A stretch of DNA of 64,000 nt from Anaerosacchariphilus hominis (GTDB lineage: Bacteria > Bacillota > Clostridia > Lachnospirales > Lachnospiraceae). A program made the translations under genes and the position numbers. Where the stretch lies: assembly GCF_014290175.1 (NCBI RefSeq), contig NZ_JACOOR010000001.1, positions 481,271-545,270 of the forward strand, given 5' to 3'. The notes below the pieces were generated by a model. The model searched no databases. It was not told where the DNA came from and worked only from the letters and a program-made list of their open reading frames with translations. This document shows, one piece after another, positions 44,312 through 53,203 of the stretch (position 1 is the stretch's first letter; each line of letters begins with the position of its first letter).

Positions 44312-44617
44312 TCATTCCTTGGCCTTAAACAGGATCTCATCCTTATAGACCAGCCCCAGCCGCTCCTTTGCCACCTCTTCCACATACTTCTTGGTCTGCA
44401 TATATTTATCCAGATCCTCGATCTCTTTGGTACGCTTTTCCTCCGCGTCGATCTGGGCCAGCAGTTCTTCCTCCTGCTTCTGATACTGCTGATTCTTCTG
44501 CTGAAGCTTCATCTTTCCGAAAGAAGCCACGATGAGAAGACACAGTACCGTCATGGTAATAATCCGAAATTCCATACGCTTTTTCCGATTCAGCGCACGT
44601 CTGGTTTTCGTGGCCAT
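44312..44617 (-). CDS. divIC: Septum formation initiator DivIC/FtsB-like
   Basis: 101 residues: short basic cytoplasmic tail, one membrane helix (about 18-34, FRIITMTVLCLLIVASFG), then a coiled coil rich in Q, E and K (about 38-75), and the end motif VAKERLGLVYKDEILF found in DivIC proteins. Part of the FtsL-DivIC-DivIB complex at the division septum. The ribosome binding site is AGGAGGAAGG. In the usual position after yabQ. Confidence 0.92.
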   Translation of the reverse strand: MATKTRRALNRKKRMEFRIITMTVLCLLIVASFGKMKLQQKNQQYQKQEEELLAQIDAEEKRTKEIEDLDKYMQTKKYVEEVAKERLGLVYKDEILFKAKE

Positions 44618-44658
44618 GGCTCCTTCCTCCTTTTTGATAGATTACATTTTATTATAAG

Positions 44659-44973
44659 CTATTTAACTGAATTATGCAATTTCTTTCTTATTTTATTTAA
44701 TAACTTTATGAATTGCAAATACAATAGCATTCCAAGCACCACAGCTGCTATGGCAAATCCCCGAACCGCCCCGCTGTTTTCCCGGTACAGCATCCGAAAG
44801 ATCAGCACTCCGCAGGCCAGCCAGTACAGCAGATCCTCCGCAGCCACCGCCCGCTTTCCATGGCAGATCAAATGGCGGAACAGACGGATTCCGTCGTACA
44901 GGAGAGCCAGGAACAGACCGCAGAGAAAGGCTTTTCCGAAAAATTGCAGTTCAAACTGCACACCGCCGCTCAT
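44659..44973 (-). CDS. yabQ: Spore cortex biosynthesis protein YabQ
   Basis: 104 residues with about three hydrophobic helices and the YabQ pattern FLCGLFLALLYDGIRLFRHL near the N-terminus. YabQ is needed for spore cortex formation and sits in the outer forespore membrane in Bacillus. Immediately follows yabP (adjacent stop and start), translation coupled. Confidence 0.9.
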   Translation of the reverse strand: MSGGVQFELQFFGKAFLCGLFLALLYDGIRLFRHLICHGKRAVAAEDLLYWLACGVLIFRMLYRENSGAVRGFAIAAVVLGMLLYLQFIKLLNKIRKKLHNSVK

Positions 44974-45258
44974 CTATTTAAAAAGGCGGCTCAGCAGAGA
45001 GGCTCCCGCCTTGTGGAAGTCCGTTACCTCTGAGTAAGCCAGGCTGTCGATCCGGCCCTCGATATCCACTTCGCCTTTCTCCAGTGTCAGGCGGTTCACA
45101 TGCAGATCCGCGCCCTTGATGGTCAGCATCCCCTGCTCTGTCTCCAGCAGAATCTCTGCAATATCGAAAGAAATCACATCTGTGACGCCGCTGATAGTAC
45201 CTGTCCGCCTGTTGTTCAGCTGAAGCTTATGCGCTTTTGCATACTGCTTTTCTTCCAC
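44974..45258 (-). CDS. yabP: Sporulation protein YabP
   Basis: 94 residues, start GTG at 45258 with perfect AGGAGGT seven bases upstream. The protein is a single YabP/YqfC domain: LQLNNRRTGTISGVTDVISF, then LTIKGADLHVNRLTLEKGEV. It works with YabQ in spore formation. Its ribosome binding site is inside a hairpin that also has a terminator-like T run. Confidence 0.94.
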   Translation of the reverse strand: MEEKQYAKAHKLQLNNRRTGTISGVTDVISFDIAEILLETEQGMLTIKGADLHVNRLTLEKGEVDIEGRIDSLAYSEVTDFHKAGASLLSRLFK

Positions 45259-45312
45259 AAAAAGACCTCCTGATATATTTAATCACTGTTAAATATATGA
45301 AGAGGTCTTTTT
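45259..45312 (-). promoter_or_regulatory. Hairpin covering the yabP ribosome binding site
   Basis: On the minus strand AAAAAGACCTC (45312-45302) pairs with GAGGTCTTTTT (45269-45259), and TATATTTAA with TTAAATATA inside. The AGGAGGT of yabP (45271-45265) lies mostly in the 3' arm, and the five T at its end precede the GTG by nothing. It could end the hup-rqcP transcript and block yabP translation on read-through RNA, leaving yabP to a separate sporulation promoter within or after the stem. Confidence 0.65.
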
Positions 45313-45349
45313 TGTTATTACAGATCACTTATTACTGATTCCATATTCC

Positions 45350-45589
45350 TTAAAGATAACGGTACAGCTCTTTCGCTTCTTCCTTCCGGACGGTCTCCTG
45401 CACATCCAGGACTTCTACCTTCACGGACTTGCTTCCGAACTGAATCTCAATGATGTCGCCTTCCTTGACGTTCACAGACGCCTTGGCCACCTTATCATTG
45501 ACCAGAACCCGGCCCGCGTCGCAGGCTTCATTGGCTACGGTTCTCCGCTTAATCAGACGGGAAATCTTTAAATACTTATCCAGACGCAT
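45350..45589 (-). CDS. rqcP: S4-domain RNA-binding protein RqcP
   Basis: 79 residues, one S4 domain: MRLDKYLKISRLIKRRTVAN then GRVLVNDKVAKASVNVKEGD. The family (YabO/RqcP) holds the P-site tRNA while RqcH adds alanine tails on stalled 50S ribosomes. It follows hup by 3 bases, as in other Bacillota. Confidence 0.94.
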   Translation of the reverse strand: MRLDKYLKISRLIKRRTVANEACDAGRVLVNDKVAKASVNVKEGDIIEIQFGSKSVKVEVLDVQETVRKEEAKELYRYL

Positions 45590-45592
45590 AGA

Positions 45593-45865
45593 TTAGTTCA
45601 GCGCATCCTTCAGTGCTTTTCCAGCCTTGAACTTCGGAGCCTTGGAAGCTGCGATCTTCATAGTAGCACCTGTCTGCGGATTTCTTCCCTCTCTTGCTGC
45701 TCTCTCAGATACCTCGAAGGTTCCGAATCCAACCAGCTGGATCTTCTCGCCCTTCTTCAGCTCTTCTGCAACTACATCTGTGAAAGCCTTCAGAGCCTTC
45801 TCTGCATCCTTCTTAGATAACTCAGTCTTCTCTGCGATAGCAGCAACTAATTCCATTCTGTTCAT
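45593..45865 (-). CDS. hup: HU-family DNA-binding protein
   Basis: 90 residues, full HU length. The N-terminal helices and the DNA-binding arm with [20 protein letters not shown] are clear. A histone-like protein that bends DNA and compacts the nucleoid. AGGAGGAATT precedes the ATG, and a near-consensus promoter is 80 bases upstream. Confidence 0.97.
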   Translation of the reverse strand: MNRMELVAAIAEKTELSKKDAEKALKAFTDVVAEELKKGEKIQLVGFGTFEVSERAAREGRNPQTGATMKIAASKAPKFKAGKALKDALN

Positions 45866-45945
45866 CTGGTAATTCCTCCTATAAAATCATACTTCTTTTT
45901 GTCGATGATATGTCTGTGTGTGCGTTCTTCATATCTTCTTTCCTA

Positions 45946-45974
45946 TTTATACCCGTTTCTCATTTATTTGTCAA
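45946..45974 (-). promoter_or_regulatory. Sigma-A promoter of hup
   Basis: TTGACA (45974-45969), 17-base spacer, TATAAA (45951-45946): nearly perfect and consistent with strong constant expression of HU. Confidence 0.85.
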
Positions 45975-46035
45975 GGCATTTCCTTACAGAACGCCCCAAA
46001 TCCCGCATTTCCGCCACTGACTTTATCGGAAGTCC

Positions 46036-47718
46036 CTACCGGAAAATCGGAGCGATGGCAGCCGCCAGATCATCCTTCTGCGCCTGGGCCTCCGCCAGAT
46101 CCTTTCCGAGCGTCGTAAAGTAGGTCTTAATCTTCGGCTCGGTTCCGGAGGGCCGTACGATGACCTCCGCGCCGCCTTCCAGCTTGTACACCAGTACATT
46201 GGCTGCCGGAAGACCGGTCTCCTCGGGCTTCTTATAATCAGTTACCTTCACCACCGGATACTCGCCAATCTTCGCGGGAGGATTCTGGCGCAGGCTGTCC
46301 ATGATACCGGCCATCTTGTCCATGCCGGACAGTCCCGGGAACTCGAAGCTGTCTACCTTGTTCAGGTAGCGGCCATACTTCTCATAGATCTCCTCCAGAC
46401 GCTGCTTGATGGAGGAACCGATGCTCCGATAGTATGCGGCCATCTCACAGATAAGCATAGAACCGATGATGGCGTCCTTATCCCGTACATAGGGGCCTGC
46501 CAGGTAGCCGTAGCTCTCCTCGAAGCCGAAGATAAAGCGGTCTGCCTCGCCTGCTGCCTCCAGCTTGGCGATCTGATCTCCGATCCACTTGAAACCGGTG
46601 AGCACGCTTCTCAGCTCTACGCCGTAATTCTTCGCCACTGCGTCCGCCAGCGGTGTGGATACAATGGACTTCACTGCCACCGGTTTCTCCGGCATGGTGC
46701 CCTGCTCGATCCGGCCTGCGCAGATATAATCCAGCAGAAGTACGCCCATCTCATTGCCGGATACCAGCTCATAGCTGCCGTCCGGGCACTTCATGGCGAT
46801 GCCCACGCGATCCGCGTCCGGGTCGGTGGCCAGCATCAGATCCGCGCCTGTCTTCTCCGCCAGCTCCAGTCCCAGCCGAAGGGCCTCAAAAATCTCCGGG
46901 TTCGGATAAGGACAGGTGGGGAAGTTTCCGTCCGGATACTGCTGCTCCGGTACGATGGTCACATCTGTGATACCCATGTCCTTCAGCACCCGGGTCACCG
47001 GTACCAGTCCGGATCCGTTCAGCGGGGAATATACCAGCTTCAGTCCTGCAGTCTTGCAGATACCGGGACGTACGCTGCGGGCCTCGATGGCCTGATACAG
47101 GGCTTCCTTACAGTCGTCTCCCACATACTCGATGAGACCGGCCTTCATCCCCTCCTCGAAATCCATGACCTTCGCTCCGGTCAGGACGTCTGTCTTCTGA
47201 ATCTCTGCGTATACGATATCCGCCGCCTCGTCGGTCATCTGGCAGCCGTCCGGACCGTAGGCCTTATAGCCGTTATACTTGGCCGGATTATGGGACGCCG
47301 TCACCATGATGCCTGCATTTGCCTGATAATAACGGGTGGCAAAGCTCAGAGCCGGAACCGGCATCAGAGCGTCATAGATCCGGACCTTAATTCCATTGGC
47401 CGCCAGCACGCTGGCCGCGGTCTTTGCGAACACATCACTGTTGATACGGCTGTCATAGCTGATGGCTACCAGCTGATTGCCGCCCTGGGTCTTTACCCAG
47501 TTTGCCAGTCCCTGGGTGGCCTGGCGTACAACATAGATATTCATACGGTTCGTTCCTGCTCCCAGGATTCCGCGAAGTCCGGCGGTTCCGAACTTCAGCG
47601 CCACAGCGAAACGCTCCTTGATCTCTTCCTCTTTTCCTTCGATGGATATCAGCTCTTCCTTTAAGGCTGCATCCTCCAGATCGGTTTCCTTCCAACGTTT
47701 GTAATCATCCAAGTACAT
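46036..47718 (-). CDS. pgcA: Phosphoglucomutase (alpha-D-phosphohexomutase)
   Basis: 560 residues. All four family loops are present: TASHNPAKYNGYK (phosphoserine), DPDADRVG (metal), GFEESYGYL (sugar) and RPSGTEPKIKTYF (phosphate). Length and N-terminal extension match PgcA-type glucomutases. It interconverts glucose 6- and 1-phosphates for glycan and glycogen synthesis. A single gene with its own promoter, near but not part of the sporulation block. Paralogue of the mutase in the fucose operon. Confidence 0.92.
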   Translation of the reverse strand: MYLDDYKRWKETDLEDAALKEELISIEGKEEEIKERFAVALKFGTAGLRGILGAGTNRMNIYVVRQATQGLANWVKTQGGNQLVAISYDSRINSDVFAKTAASVLAANGIKVRIYDALMPVPALSFATRYYQANAGIMVTASHNPAKYNGYKAYGPDGCQMTDEAADIVYAEIQKTDVLTGAKVMDFEEGMKAGLIEYVGDDCKEALYQAIEARSVRPGICKTAGLKLVYSPLNGSGLVPVTRVLKDMGITDVTIVPEQQYPDGNFPTCPYPNPEIFEALRLGLELAEKTGADLMLATDPDADRVGIAMKCPDGSYELVSGNEMGVLLLDYICAGRIEQGTMPEKPVAVKSIVSTPLADAVAKNYGVELRSVLTGFKWIGDQIAKLEAAGEADRFIFGFEESYGYLAGPYVRDKDAIIGSMLICEMAAYYRSIGSSIKQRLEEIYEKYGRYLNKVDSFEFPGLSGMDKMAGIMDSLRQNPPAKIGEYPVVKVTDYKKPEETGLPAANVLVYKLEGGAEVIVRPSGTEPKIKTYFTTLGKDLAEAQAQKDDLAAAIAPIFR

Positions 47719-47772
47719 ATCCTCTACCTCATCCCTTATGATTATTTTAAGGCTTCCCTTTTTCTTCCTCTA

Positions 47773-47801
47773 ATTTTAGAATATCTGCACAGAAAAGTCA
47801 A
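47773..47801 (-). promoter_or_regulatory. Promoter of the phosphoglucomutase gene
   Basis: TTGACT (47801-47796), 17-base spacer, TAAAAT (47778-47773), about 50 bases before the start codon. Confidence 0.75.
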
Positions 47802-47866
47802 TGTATCCGCCCGACATTTTCAGCATTTTTACAACATCCTTTGACCCGCCGCGACTTTTCTCCCCA

Positions 47867-47910
47867 CGCAAAAGGGCATCCCCGAATCTCTGTGATTTCA
47901 GGAATGCCCT
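47867..47910 (-). terminator. Terminator after the 25-codon gene
   Basis: Minus-strand stem AGGGCATTCC/GGGATGCCCT with weaker inner pairing, followed by TTTGCG, about 50 bases past the small gene's stop. Confidence 0.65.
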
Positions 47911-47957
47911 CAGCGGTTATCTGTTACCTGTTCCATGTTCTGTTATCCGTTCCTCTC

Positions 47958-48035
47958 TTATACTTCCGGCTTCTCTCCGAAACTCTTATAATACTCTCTC
48001 AGGAACTCGTCAACCTTCTTCATCAGCTTTTTCAT
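47958..48035 (-). CDS. Small 25-residue protein gene
   Basis: A 25-codon frame from the ATG at 48035, with GGAAAGGAG eight to nine bases upstream, a promoter-like pair (48117-48089) and a terminator at 47867-47910, a complete small transcription unit. The peptide begins MKKLMKKVDEFLREYY and ends GEKPEV. It is basic then mixed-charge, likely an amphipathic helix, with no membrane segment. I do not recognise it. It diverges from the LysR gene at 48178. Confidence 0.65.
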   Translation of the reverse strand: MKKLMKKVDEFLREYYKSFGEKPEV

Positions 48036-48088
48036 AATCCAGTTCTCCTTTCCATCTGCACTTTTTGGTGCTTTCCTTTGATGAATTA

Positions 48089-48117
48089 AAGATAACATAT
48101 TGCATCTGAATTGTGAA
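48089..48117 (-). promoter_or_regulatory. Promoter of the 25-codon gene
   Basis: TTCACA (48117-48112), 17-base spacer, TATCTT (48094-48089). It overlaps the region upstream of the divergent LysR gene, so LysR binding could affect it. Confidence 0.6.
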
Positions 48118-48177
48118 ATACATATAATGAAAGTACGATCATACCCGCCAGGTATCACGACAGGAGGTAACTATTTC

Positions 48178-49059
48178 ATGGAACTGCGTCACATCCGATA
48201 CTTTAAAACTGTCGCCGACGAAAAGAACTTCACCCGGGCCGCCGAGAAGCTCAATATAGCCCAGCCGCCCCTGAGCCGTCAGATTCAGGATCTGGAACAG
48301 GAGCTGGGGGCCAAGCTGTTCATCCGAAGTCCCCACAGCGTCCGTCTCACAGAAGAGGGGGAGCTCTTTCTCCAGTACGCCACCCAGATCCTGAATCTGG
48401 TTAATAAATCCACTGAGGGCATCCGCGAAATGGAAGAGGGCCTTCAGGGCATGCTCTATATCGCCTGCGTGGAGGGCTGCGCTCCCCGTCTTTTCGCCGA
48501 GTGGATCTCTTCCTTTCAGAAAAAATATCCCCACGTCCAGTATAATCTCTGGAACGGCAATTCCGATGACGTCTCCTCCCGCGTCACTAAGGGACTCTGT
48601 GAGATCGCCATGATCACGGCCCCCTATAATAAAGAAAGCTTTGAGGTGCTTCCGGTGTGGACGGAGCCCTGGGTGGCCGTATTCCCTAAAGATCATCCTC
48701 TGGCTGCCCTGGGGGACGGTCCTCTGACCCCGGAACAGCTTCTTCCTTATGAGCTTCTGATTCCCTCCCGGGAGTCCCGGAAGTCAGAGATCAACAAGTG
48801 GTTCGCCGGAACCGGAAAGGAGCCCGTCATCCGCGGACGCATCGCTCACATGATGAACGCCTATGAACTGAGCCTCCACGGCGTGGGCGTCTCCATCTAT
48901 CCGGAGTCCATCTCCTGCCTCATCCGGGACAAGGAGATCTGCGTCCGCAATATCGCGCATCCCGACGCCATTGCCTCCTATGCCCTGATCTGGGATAAGA
49001 AACATGCGCTGTCCCATGTGGCCCGGGAGTTCATCGACCATGTAAAGACTCTCTTATAA
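48178..49059 (+). CDS. LysR-family transcriptional regulator
   Basis: 293 residues from the ATG at 48178 (CAGGAGGTAA upstream); the in-frame upstream ATGs lack a site. LysR helix-turn-helix (RYFKTVADEKNFTRAAEKLN, about 7-26) then the effector domain. It resembles the CynR/CatM-type branch by its N-terminus. It is divergent from the 25-codon gene and convergent with the CotS-like gene, so the small gene is its only adjacent candidate target. Confidence 0.92.
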   Translation: MELRHIRYFKTVADEKNFTRAAEKLNIAQPPLSRQIQDLEQELGAKLFIRSPHSVRLTEEGELFLQYATQILNLVNKSTEGIREMEEGLQGMLYIACVEGCAPRLFAEWISSFQKKYPHVQYNLWNGNSDDVSSRVTKGLCEIAMITAPYNKESFEVLPVWTEPWVAVFPKDHPLAALGDGPLTPEQLLPYELLIPSRESRKSEINKWFAGTGKEPVIRGRIAHMMNAYELSLHGVGVSIYPESISCLIRDKEICVRNIAHPDAIASYALIWDKKHALSHVAREFIDHVKTLL

Positions 49060-49062
49060 GCC

Positions 49063-50064
49063 TCAGACCGGGAGCTCAAACAGCTCCCGGAGCATGGTTT
49101 TCCGCATTTCCGTCTGGGCCAGAAAGACCTTCAGTTTCTCTGCGCTCTTTTCCGGCACCCAAGCCTTATTCGTATGATAATAATGATGAATCAGTTTCCA
49201 TGCCTTTTCCGGGTAGTAAAGGTTTGCAGCCAGACAAATCCGCTCCTCCCCGGACAATGGAAGCTCCTTTTCGTATGCCGTCAGCATCCGCGCGGCCAGC
49301 CTTCCGTTCCAGCTCTGCTTTTCCATAATTTTCCGAAGGAACAGACTGATATCCTGCACCTGCGCGTTGATCTCAAAATGTCCGAAGTTCACCACCGCCG
49401 TCTCCTGACGATTCATGAGAATATTGTGGTGGATGTACTCCCCATGGCAGATATGCTCCTCCCGGCTGGCCCGCTGGTAGAGGCTCTGTCCGCCTGCCTT
49501 TACCAGCAGCTCCAAAGCCCTCTGTCCCTCCCGGAACAGTTCTTCCGCGCAGCGGAGGTACAGAAGCTCGAATTCCCCTTTTTTCTGCCTTCCCCGGATA
49601 TAGTTCCGGGCCCGTTTCATTTCCCGGTTATGACGCTCCAGCTCCCCGCAGCGGTCGCAGCCCTGAAGCCAGCGCCGTTCCTCCCCCTGGGTATGCCACA
49701 GTCCCCGGGCTGTCCGGTGGATCCGGGCCAGAGTCCGCATACTCCGGAGCAGTTCCTCCTCATTTCTCGGGTCGCATTCCCGCCCCGGCGGCCAGTTTTT
49801 TACCAGGTAGGGAACTTCGTATTCTCCCACCGTCACAAGTTCGCCCTCCCGATTGGGAACCGCCCGGTCCGTCCTGCATACCCCCTGCTGCTCCAGAACC
49901 TCCAGCAGCTTCTGTTCAAAGGGAAGCCTTGCCCGAGAGCCTGCAAATTCCTTTAACATTTTCAGTCCCTGCTCTGTCTCCAGCATGATTCCGCCCCGTC
50001 CGCCGAAGCTTCTCTGAAGTCCGATTTCATACTGCTCCAAGATTTGCAGCGCTTTTTCGTTCAC
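49063..50064 (-). CDS. CotS-like spore coat kinase-fold protein, degenerate active site
   Basis: 333 residues from a GTG at 50064. Aminoglycoside-phosphotransferase/CotS fold: residues 84-96 (YEVPYLVKNWPPG) and the catalytic loop CHGEYIHHNILM, where the usual HGD is HGE, and VNFGHFEI in place of the metal-binding IDFD. The catalytic acids are altered, so it may be a structural spore coat protein and not an active kinase. Its spore location is inferred from the family. Confidence 0.78.
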   Translation of the reverse strand: MNEKALQILEQYEIGLQRSFGGRGGIMLETEQGLKMLKEFAGSRARLPFEQKLLEVLEQQGVCRTDRAVPNREGELVTVGEYEVPYLVKNWPPGRECDPRNEEELLRSMRTLARIHRTARGLWHTQGEERRWLQGCDRCGELERHNREMKRARNYIRGRQKKGEFELLYLRCAEELFREGQRALELLVKAGGQSLYQRASREEHICHGEYIHHNILMNRQETAVVNFGHFEINAQVQDISLFLRKIMEKQSWNGRLAARMLTAYEKELPLSGEERICLAANLYYPEKAWKLIHHYYHTNKAWVPEKSAEKLKVFLAQTEMRKTMLRELFELPV

Positions 50065-50089
50065 AAAAATCCCCCCGTTCCTTTCAAAT

Positions 50090-51427
50090 CTATGAGGAAA
50101 CGAGGGGTAATATTCTTTCTAAGAGATATTCTTTTGTATTGTATTCCGGATGCTCGATGACCGCCTCCAGCATAGCATTCAGGATGACCCCCAGACCCGG
50201 TCCCGGCTTTACGCCTGCGTCCATGAGGTCCCGGCCTGTCACAGCCAGATCCTTTAAGGACAGGCAGTTCCGGGCTTCCAGAATCTCCGTATACAGGCGC
50301 TCAGTCTCGTCGATGATCTCCAGCTTTTCCCGTAGAAGCGCCGGGTTCTGGGCCATAGAGTCCGCTCTGCGAAGCTTCAGGTAATCCGGAAACAGCTCTG
50401 TGCCTATCCGATGAATGGCCCGGCGCACGCCCCGGTGATTCAACGGAATCTGCCGGTCATCGTGAACCTCCACCAGCTTTACGACCTTTTTGCGGGTGTC
50501 GTTATCGAACTTCAGACGACGCAGGATCTCATTTGCCAGCTCTGCGCCCACCTTCGCGTGTCCATGAAAATGATCGATGCCCTGTTCGTCGGTGGTGCGG
50601 GTAACCGGCTTTCCGATATCGTGAAGCAGAGCGGCCCACCGGAGGGCTTTGTCCTTCTCCACGCAGGCCAGAGTATGCAGGATGTGTTCGCCCACATTCC
50701 AGCAGTGATGGGGATTGTGCTGGAGCGTCTCCATGCAGGCGTCGAATTCCGGCAGAATCACCGCCGTGATGCCGGTCTCCCAGACTACCCGGAATACCTC
50801 CGGATGATCCGAGGTCAGAAGCTTCATCAGTTCCACCTGGATCCGCTCGGCGCTGACTTTCGTAAGCCTGGGCGCAAACTCCGCCAGGGCCGTTTTGGTC
50901 TCCGCCTCGATCTGAAAGTCCAACTGGGCGGAAAAACGGACTGCCCGTAAAATACGCAGAGCATCCTCGGTAAACCGTTCTCTCGGGTCGCCCACACAGC
51001 GGATCTGACCACGCTTCAGGTCGCCCACACCGTCGAAAGCGTCCACCAGTCCTTCTTTCTCATTATATGCCATGGCATTGATGGTAAAGTCCCGCCGTTT
51101 CAAATCTTCCAGAAGATTCGGCGTAAAAAGCACCTGCTCCGGGTGGCGGCCGTCCAGATACTCGCCGTCGATCCGATAAGTGGTAACCTCGAAGCCTTCT
51201 TTTCCGTTCAGGACCGTTACGGTGCCGTGCTGGAGACCTGTGTCCACCGTCCGGGGAAATAAGGCTTTGACCTGCTCCGGCCTGGCGTTGGTGGTGATAT
51301 CCCAATCTGCCGCTTCCCGTCCCAGAATCGCGTCGCGCACACAGCCGCCCACCACGTAGGCTTCGTAGCCGGCGGCGATCAGCGTTGTGATGATTTCATT
51401 TGCTTTTTCCGGGATCTGAATTTGCAT
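50090..51427 (-). CDS. cca: CCA tRNA nucleotidyltransferase with HD domain
   Basis: 445 residues. Class II nucleotidyltransferase head: YVVGGCVRDAILGREAADWD then TYRIDGEYLDGRHPEQV and RRDFTINAMAYN; an HD domain with ALLHDIGKP and a C-terminal RNA-binding arm. It builds or repairs the 3' CCA end of tRNA. AATGAGGTG precedes the ATG; it follows proS by about 77 bases past a terminator. Confidence 0.95.
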   Translation of the reverse strand: MQIQIPEKANEIITTLIAAGYEAYVVGGCVRDAILGREAADWDITTNARPEQVKALFPRTVDTGLQHGTVTVLNGKEGFEVTTYRIDGEYLDGRHPEQVLFTPNLLEDLKRRDFTINAMAYNEKEGLVDAFDGVGDLKRGQIRCVGDPRERFTEDALRILRAVRFSAQLDFQIEAETKTALAEFAPRLTKVSAERIQVELMKLLTSDHPEVFRVVWETGITAVILPEFDACMETLQHNPHHCWNVGEHILHTLACVEKDKALRWAALLHDIGKPVTRTTDEQGIDHFHGHAKVGAELANEILRRLKFDNDTRKKVVKLVEVHDDRQIPLNHRGVRRAIHRIGTELFPDYLKLRRADSMAQNPALLREKLEIIDETERLYTEILEARNCLSLKDLAVTGRDLMDAGVKPGPGLGVILNAMLEAVIEHPEYNTKEYLLERILPLVSS

Positions 51428-51445
51428 TTGGTCACCTCATTTCTA

Positions 51446-51485
51446 ATAGAAAAGCGGCCAGAAGGTTTCATCCTCCAGCCGCTTT
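51446..51485 (-). terminator. Terminator after proS
   Basis: On the minus strand AAAGCGGCTGGAGG pairs with CCTTCTGGCCGCTTT across a short loop, followed by TCTATT. It lies between proS and cca. Confidence 0.75.
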
Positions 51486-51504
51486 ACTGGCCCTCTTTAT
51501 CGAA

Positions 51505-52944
51505 TTAGTATGCCTTGCCCCAGTAGACAAGCGCCTTTGCCGGCTTGCCGCAGCATACGCAGGTATCTGCGATATGATCCTGCTTGAAGGGCATACAACG
51601 GGAAGTAGCTGTGGTATCTTCCTTAATCTTATCCTCGCAGGCCTGATCGCCGCACCACATGGCACGTACGAAGCCCGGCTTCTCGTTGATGGTCTTTACA
51701 AACTCCTCGTAGGTAGTTGCGTCGTAGGTATGGGAATCACGATGCTTTCTTGCACGCTCCAGCATATCGCTCTGCATGGTGGTCAGCACCTCGCCCACCT
51801 TCTCTGCCAGCTCCGGCAGCGCAACTACGATCTTCTCCCGGGTGTCGCGGCGCACGATAACTGCCTGATTTGCCTCGATATCCTTCGGTCCGATCTCGAT
51901 ACGAACCGGGATACCCTTCATCTCCTGCTCGGAGAACTTCCAGCCCGGACTCTTGTCGGAATCGTCCACCTTTACCTTAAAGCCCGCGTCCAGCAGTGCG
52001 GACTTCAGCTCGTAAGCCTTATCCAGAACGCCTTCCTTGTGCTGGGCGATGGGGATCACCATCACCTGGGTCGGCGCGATCCGCGGCGGCAGAACCAGTC
52101 CGCTGTTGTCGCCGTGAACCATGATGATGGCTCCGATCAGACGGGTGGTCATACCCCAGGAGGTCTGATGTACATACTGAAGGGTGTTGTCCTTTGCGGT
52201 ATACTGAATGCCAAATGCCTTTGCAAAGCCGTCGCCAAAGTTATGGCTGGTACCGGACTGCAGCGCCTTGCCATCGTGCATCAGCGCCTCGATGGTATAG
52301 GTGGCCTCCGCGCCTGCAAATTTCTCCTTATCAGTCTTACGTCCGCGGATAACCGGCATTGCCAGCACCTCCTCGCAGAAGTCCGCATAGACGTTCAGCA
52401 TCTGCTGGGTACGTGCCTCAGCCTCCTCTGCCGTCGCATGGGCGGTGTGGCCCTCCTGCCACAGGAACTCACGGGAACGCAGGAACGGACGGGTAGTCTT
52501 CTCCCAACGCATAACGGAGCACCACTGGTTGTATACCTTCGGCAGATCACGATAGGACTGGATCTCCTTGGAATAAAAATCACAGAACAGAGTCTCGGAG
52601 GTGGGACGGATGCACATGCGCTCCTGCAGGGGCTCCAGTCCGCCGTAGGTCACCCATGCTACCTCAGGCGCAAATCCCTCTACATGATCCTTCTCCTTCT
52701 GAAGCAGGCTCTCCGGAATCAACATGGGCAGGTAGACGTTCTCCACACCTGTCTCCTTGAACCGTCTGTCCAGCTCCTTCTGAATATTTTCCCAGATGGC
52801 GTAGCCTGCCGGCTTGATCACCATGCAGCCCTTTACGCTTGTATAATCAGTCAGTTCCGCTTTTTTCACCACATCGGTGTACCACTGCGCGAAATCCACG
52901 TCCATGGAAGTGATCTCTTCGACCAGTTTCTTCTCCTTTGCCAT
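51505..52944 (-). CDS. proS: Prolyl-tRNA synthetase (short, archaeal/eukaryotic-type)
   Basis: 479 residues from the ATG at 52944 (GAAGGAGAAA upstream); a start seven codons earlier has no site. Class II synthetase motifs: [13 protein letters not shown] (motif 1 region), [42 protein letters not shown] (residues of about 143-165) and the anticodon-binding end. It lacks the editing insert of the long bacterial type. The C-terminus has [18 protein letters not shown], a zinc-like domain of this type. Confidence 0.95.
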   Translation of the reverse strand: MAKEKKLVEEITSMDVDFAQWYTDVVKKAELTDYTSVKGCMVIKPAGYAIWENIQKELDRRFKETGVENVYLPMLIPESLLQKEKDHVEGFAPEVAWVTYGGLEPLQERMCIRPTSETLFCDFYSKEIQSYRDLPKVYNQWCSVMRWEKTTRPFLRSREFLWQEGHTAHATAEEAEARTQQMLNVYADFCEEVLAMPVIRGRKTDKEKFAGAEATYTIEALMHDGKALQSGTSHNFGDGFAKAFGIQYTAKDNTLQYVHQTSWGMTTRLIGAIIMVHGDNSGLVLPPRIAPTQVMVIPIAQHKEGVLDKAYELKSALLDAGFKVKVDDSDKSPGWKFSEQEMKGIPVRIEIGPKDIEANQAVIVRRDTREKIVVALPELAEKVGEVLTTMQSDMLERARKHRDSHTYDATTYEEFVKTINEKPGFVRAMWCGDQACEDKIKEDTTATSRCMPFKQDHIADTCVCCGKPAKALVYWGKAY

Positions 52945-52990
52945 TCTTTTCTCCTTCTCGCCCATGGGGCCTTTTTCATTTATTTTTATC

Positions 52991-53030
52991 TAACAGTACG
53001 CTGTTATGATTATCACGCCCAGATGGGCGT
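52991..53030 (-). other. Two short hairpins in the proS leader
   Basis: TAACAG-TACG-CTGTTA (52991-53006) and ACGCCC-AGAT-GGGCGT (53015-53030) lie between the proS promoter and its start. They are too short to be a T-box leader and no specifier or antiterminator could be seen. Function is unknown. Confidence 0.5.
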
Positions 53031-53040
53031 ATCTTTTTGT

Positions 53041-53070
53041 ATTGTAGTACGAAAATGGCGATTTTGTCAA
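53041..53070 (-). promoter_or_regulatory. Promoter of proS
   Basis: TTGACA (53070-53065), 18-base spacer, TACAAT (53046-53041). Confidence 0.8.
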
Positions 53071-53144
53071 GGTTTTCGCGGGGTGCGGAGCAATTTGATG
53101 ATTTTCTGCTAAACAAACCTCCGTAATAATAGGGGCAATTTACT

Positions 53145-53173
53145 TTGACGTATTTTCCATATTTGGGTACAAT
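53145..53173 (+). promoter_or_regulatory. Promoter of the aldehyde dehydrogenase gene
   Basis: TTGACG (53145-53150), 17-base spacer, TACAAT (53168-53173), about 30 bases before the start codon. Confidence 0.75.
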
Positions 53174-53203
53174 AGAACTATCTACTTTGATTGGAGGGTT
53201 CCC

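Noticed and set aside
44170-44385. 71-codon minus-strand frame overlapping the divIC end
   Set aside because: It overlaps the divIC coding end and the terminator, and has no ribosome binding site.
52945-53070. T-box leader upstream of proS
   Set aside because: The leader is under 110 bases with two tiny hairpins; no specifier loop, T-box sequence or terminator/antiterminator pair was found.
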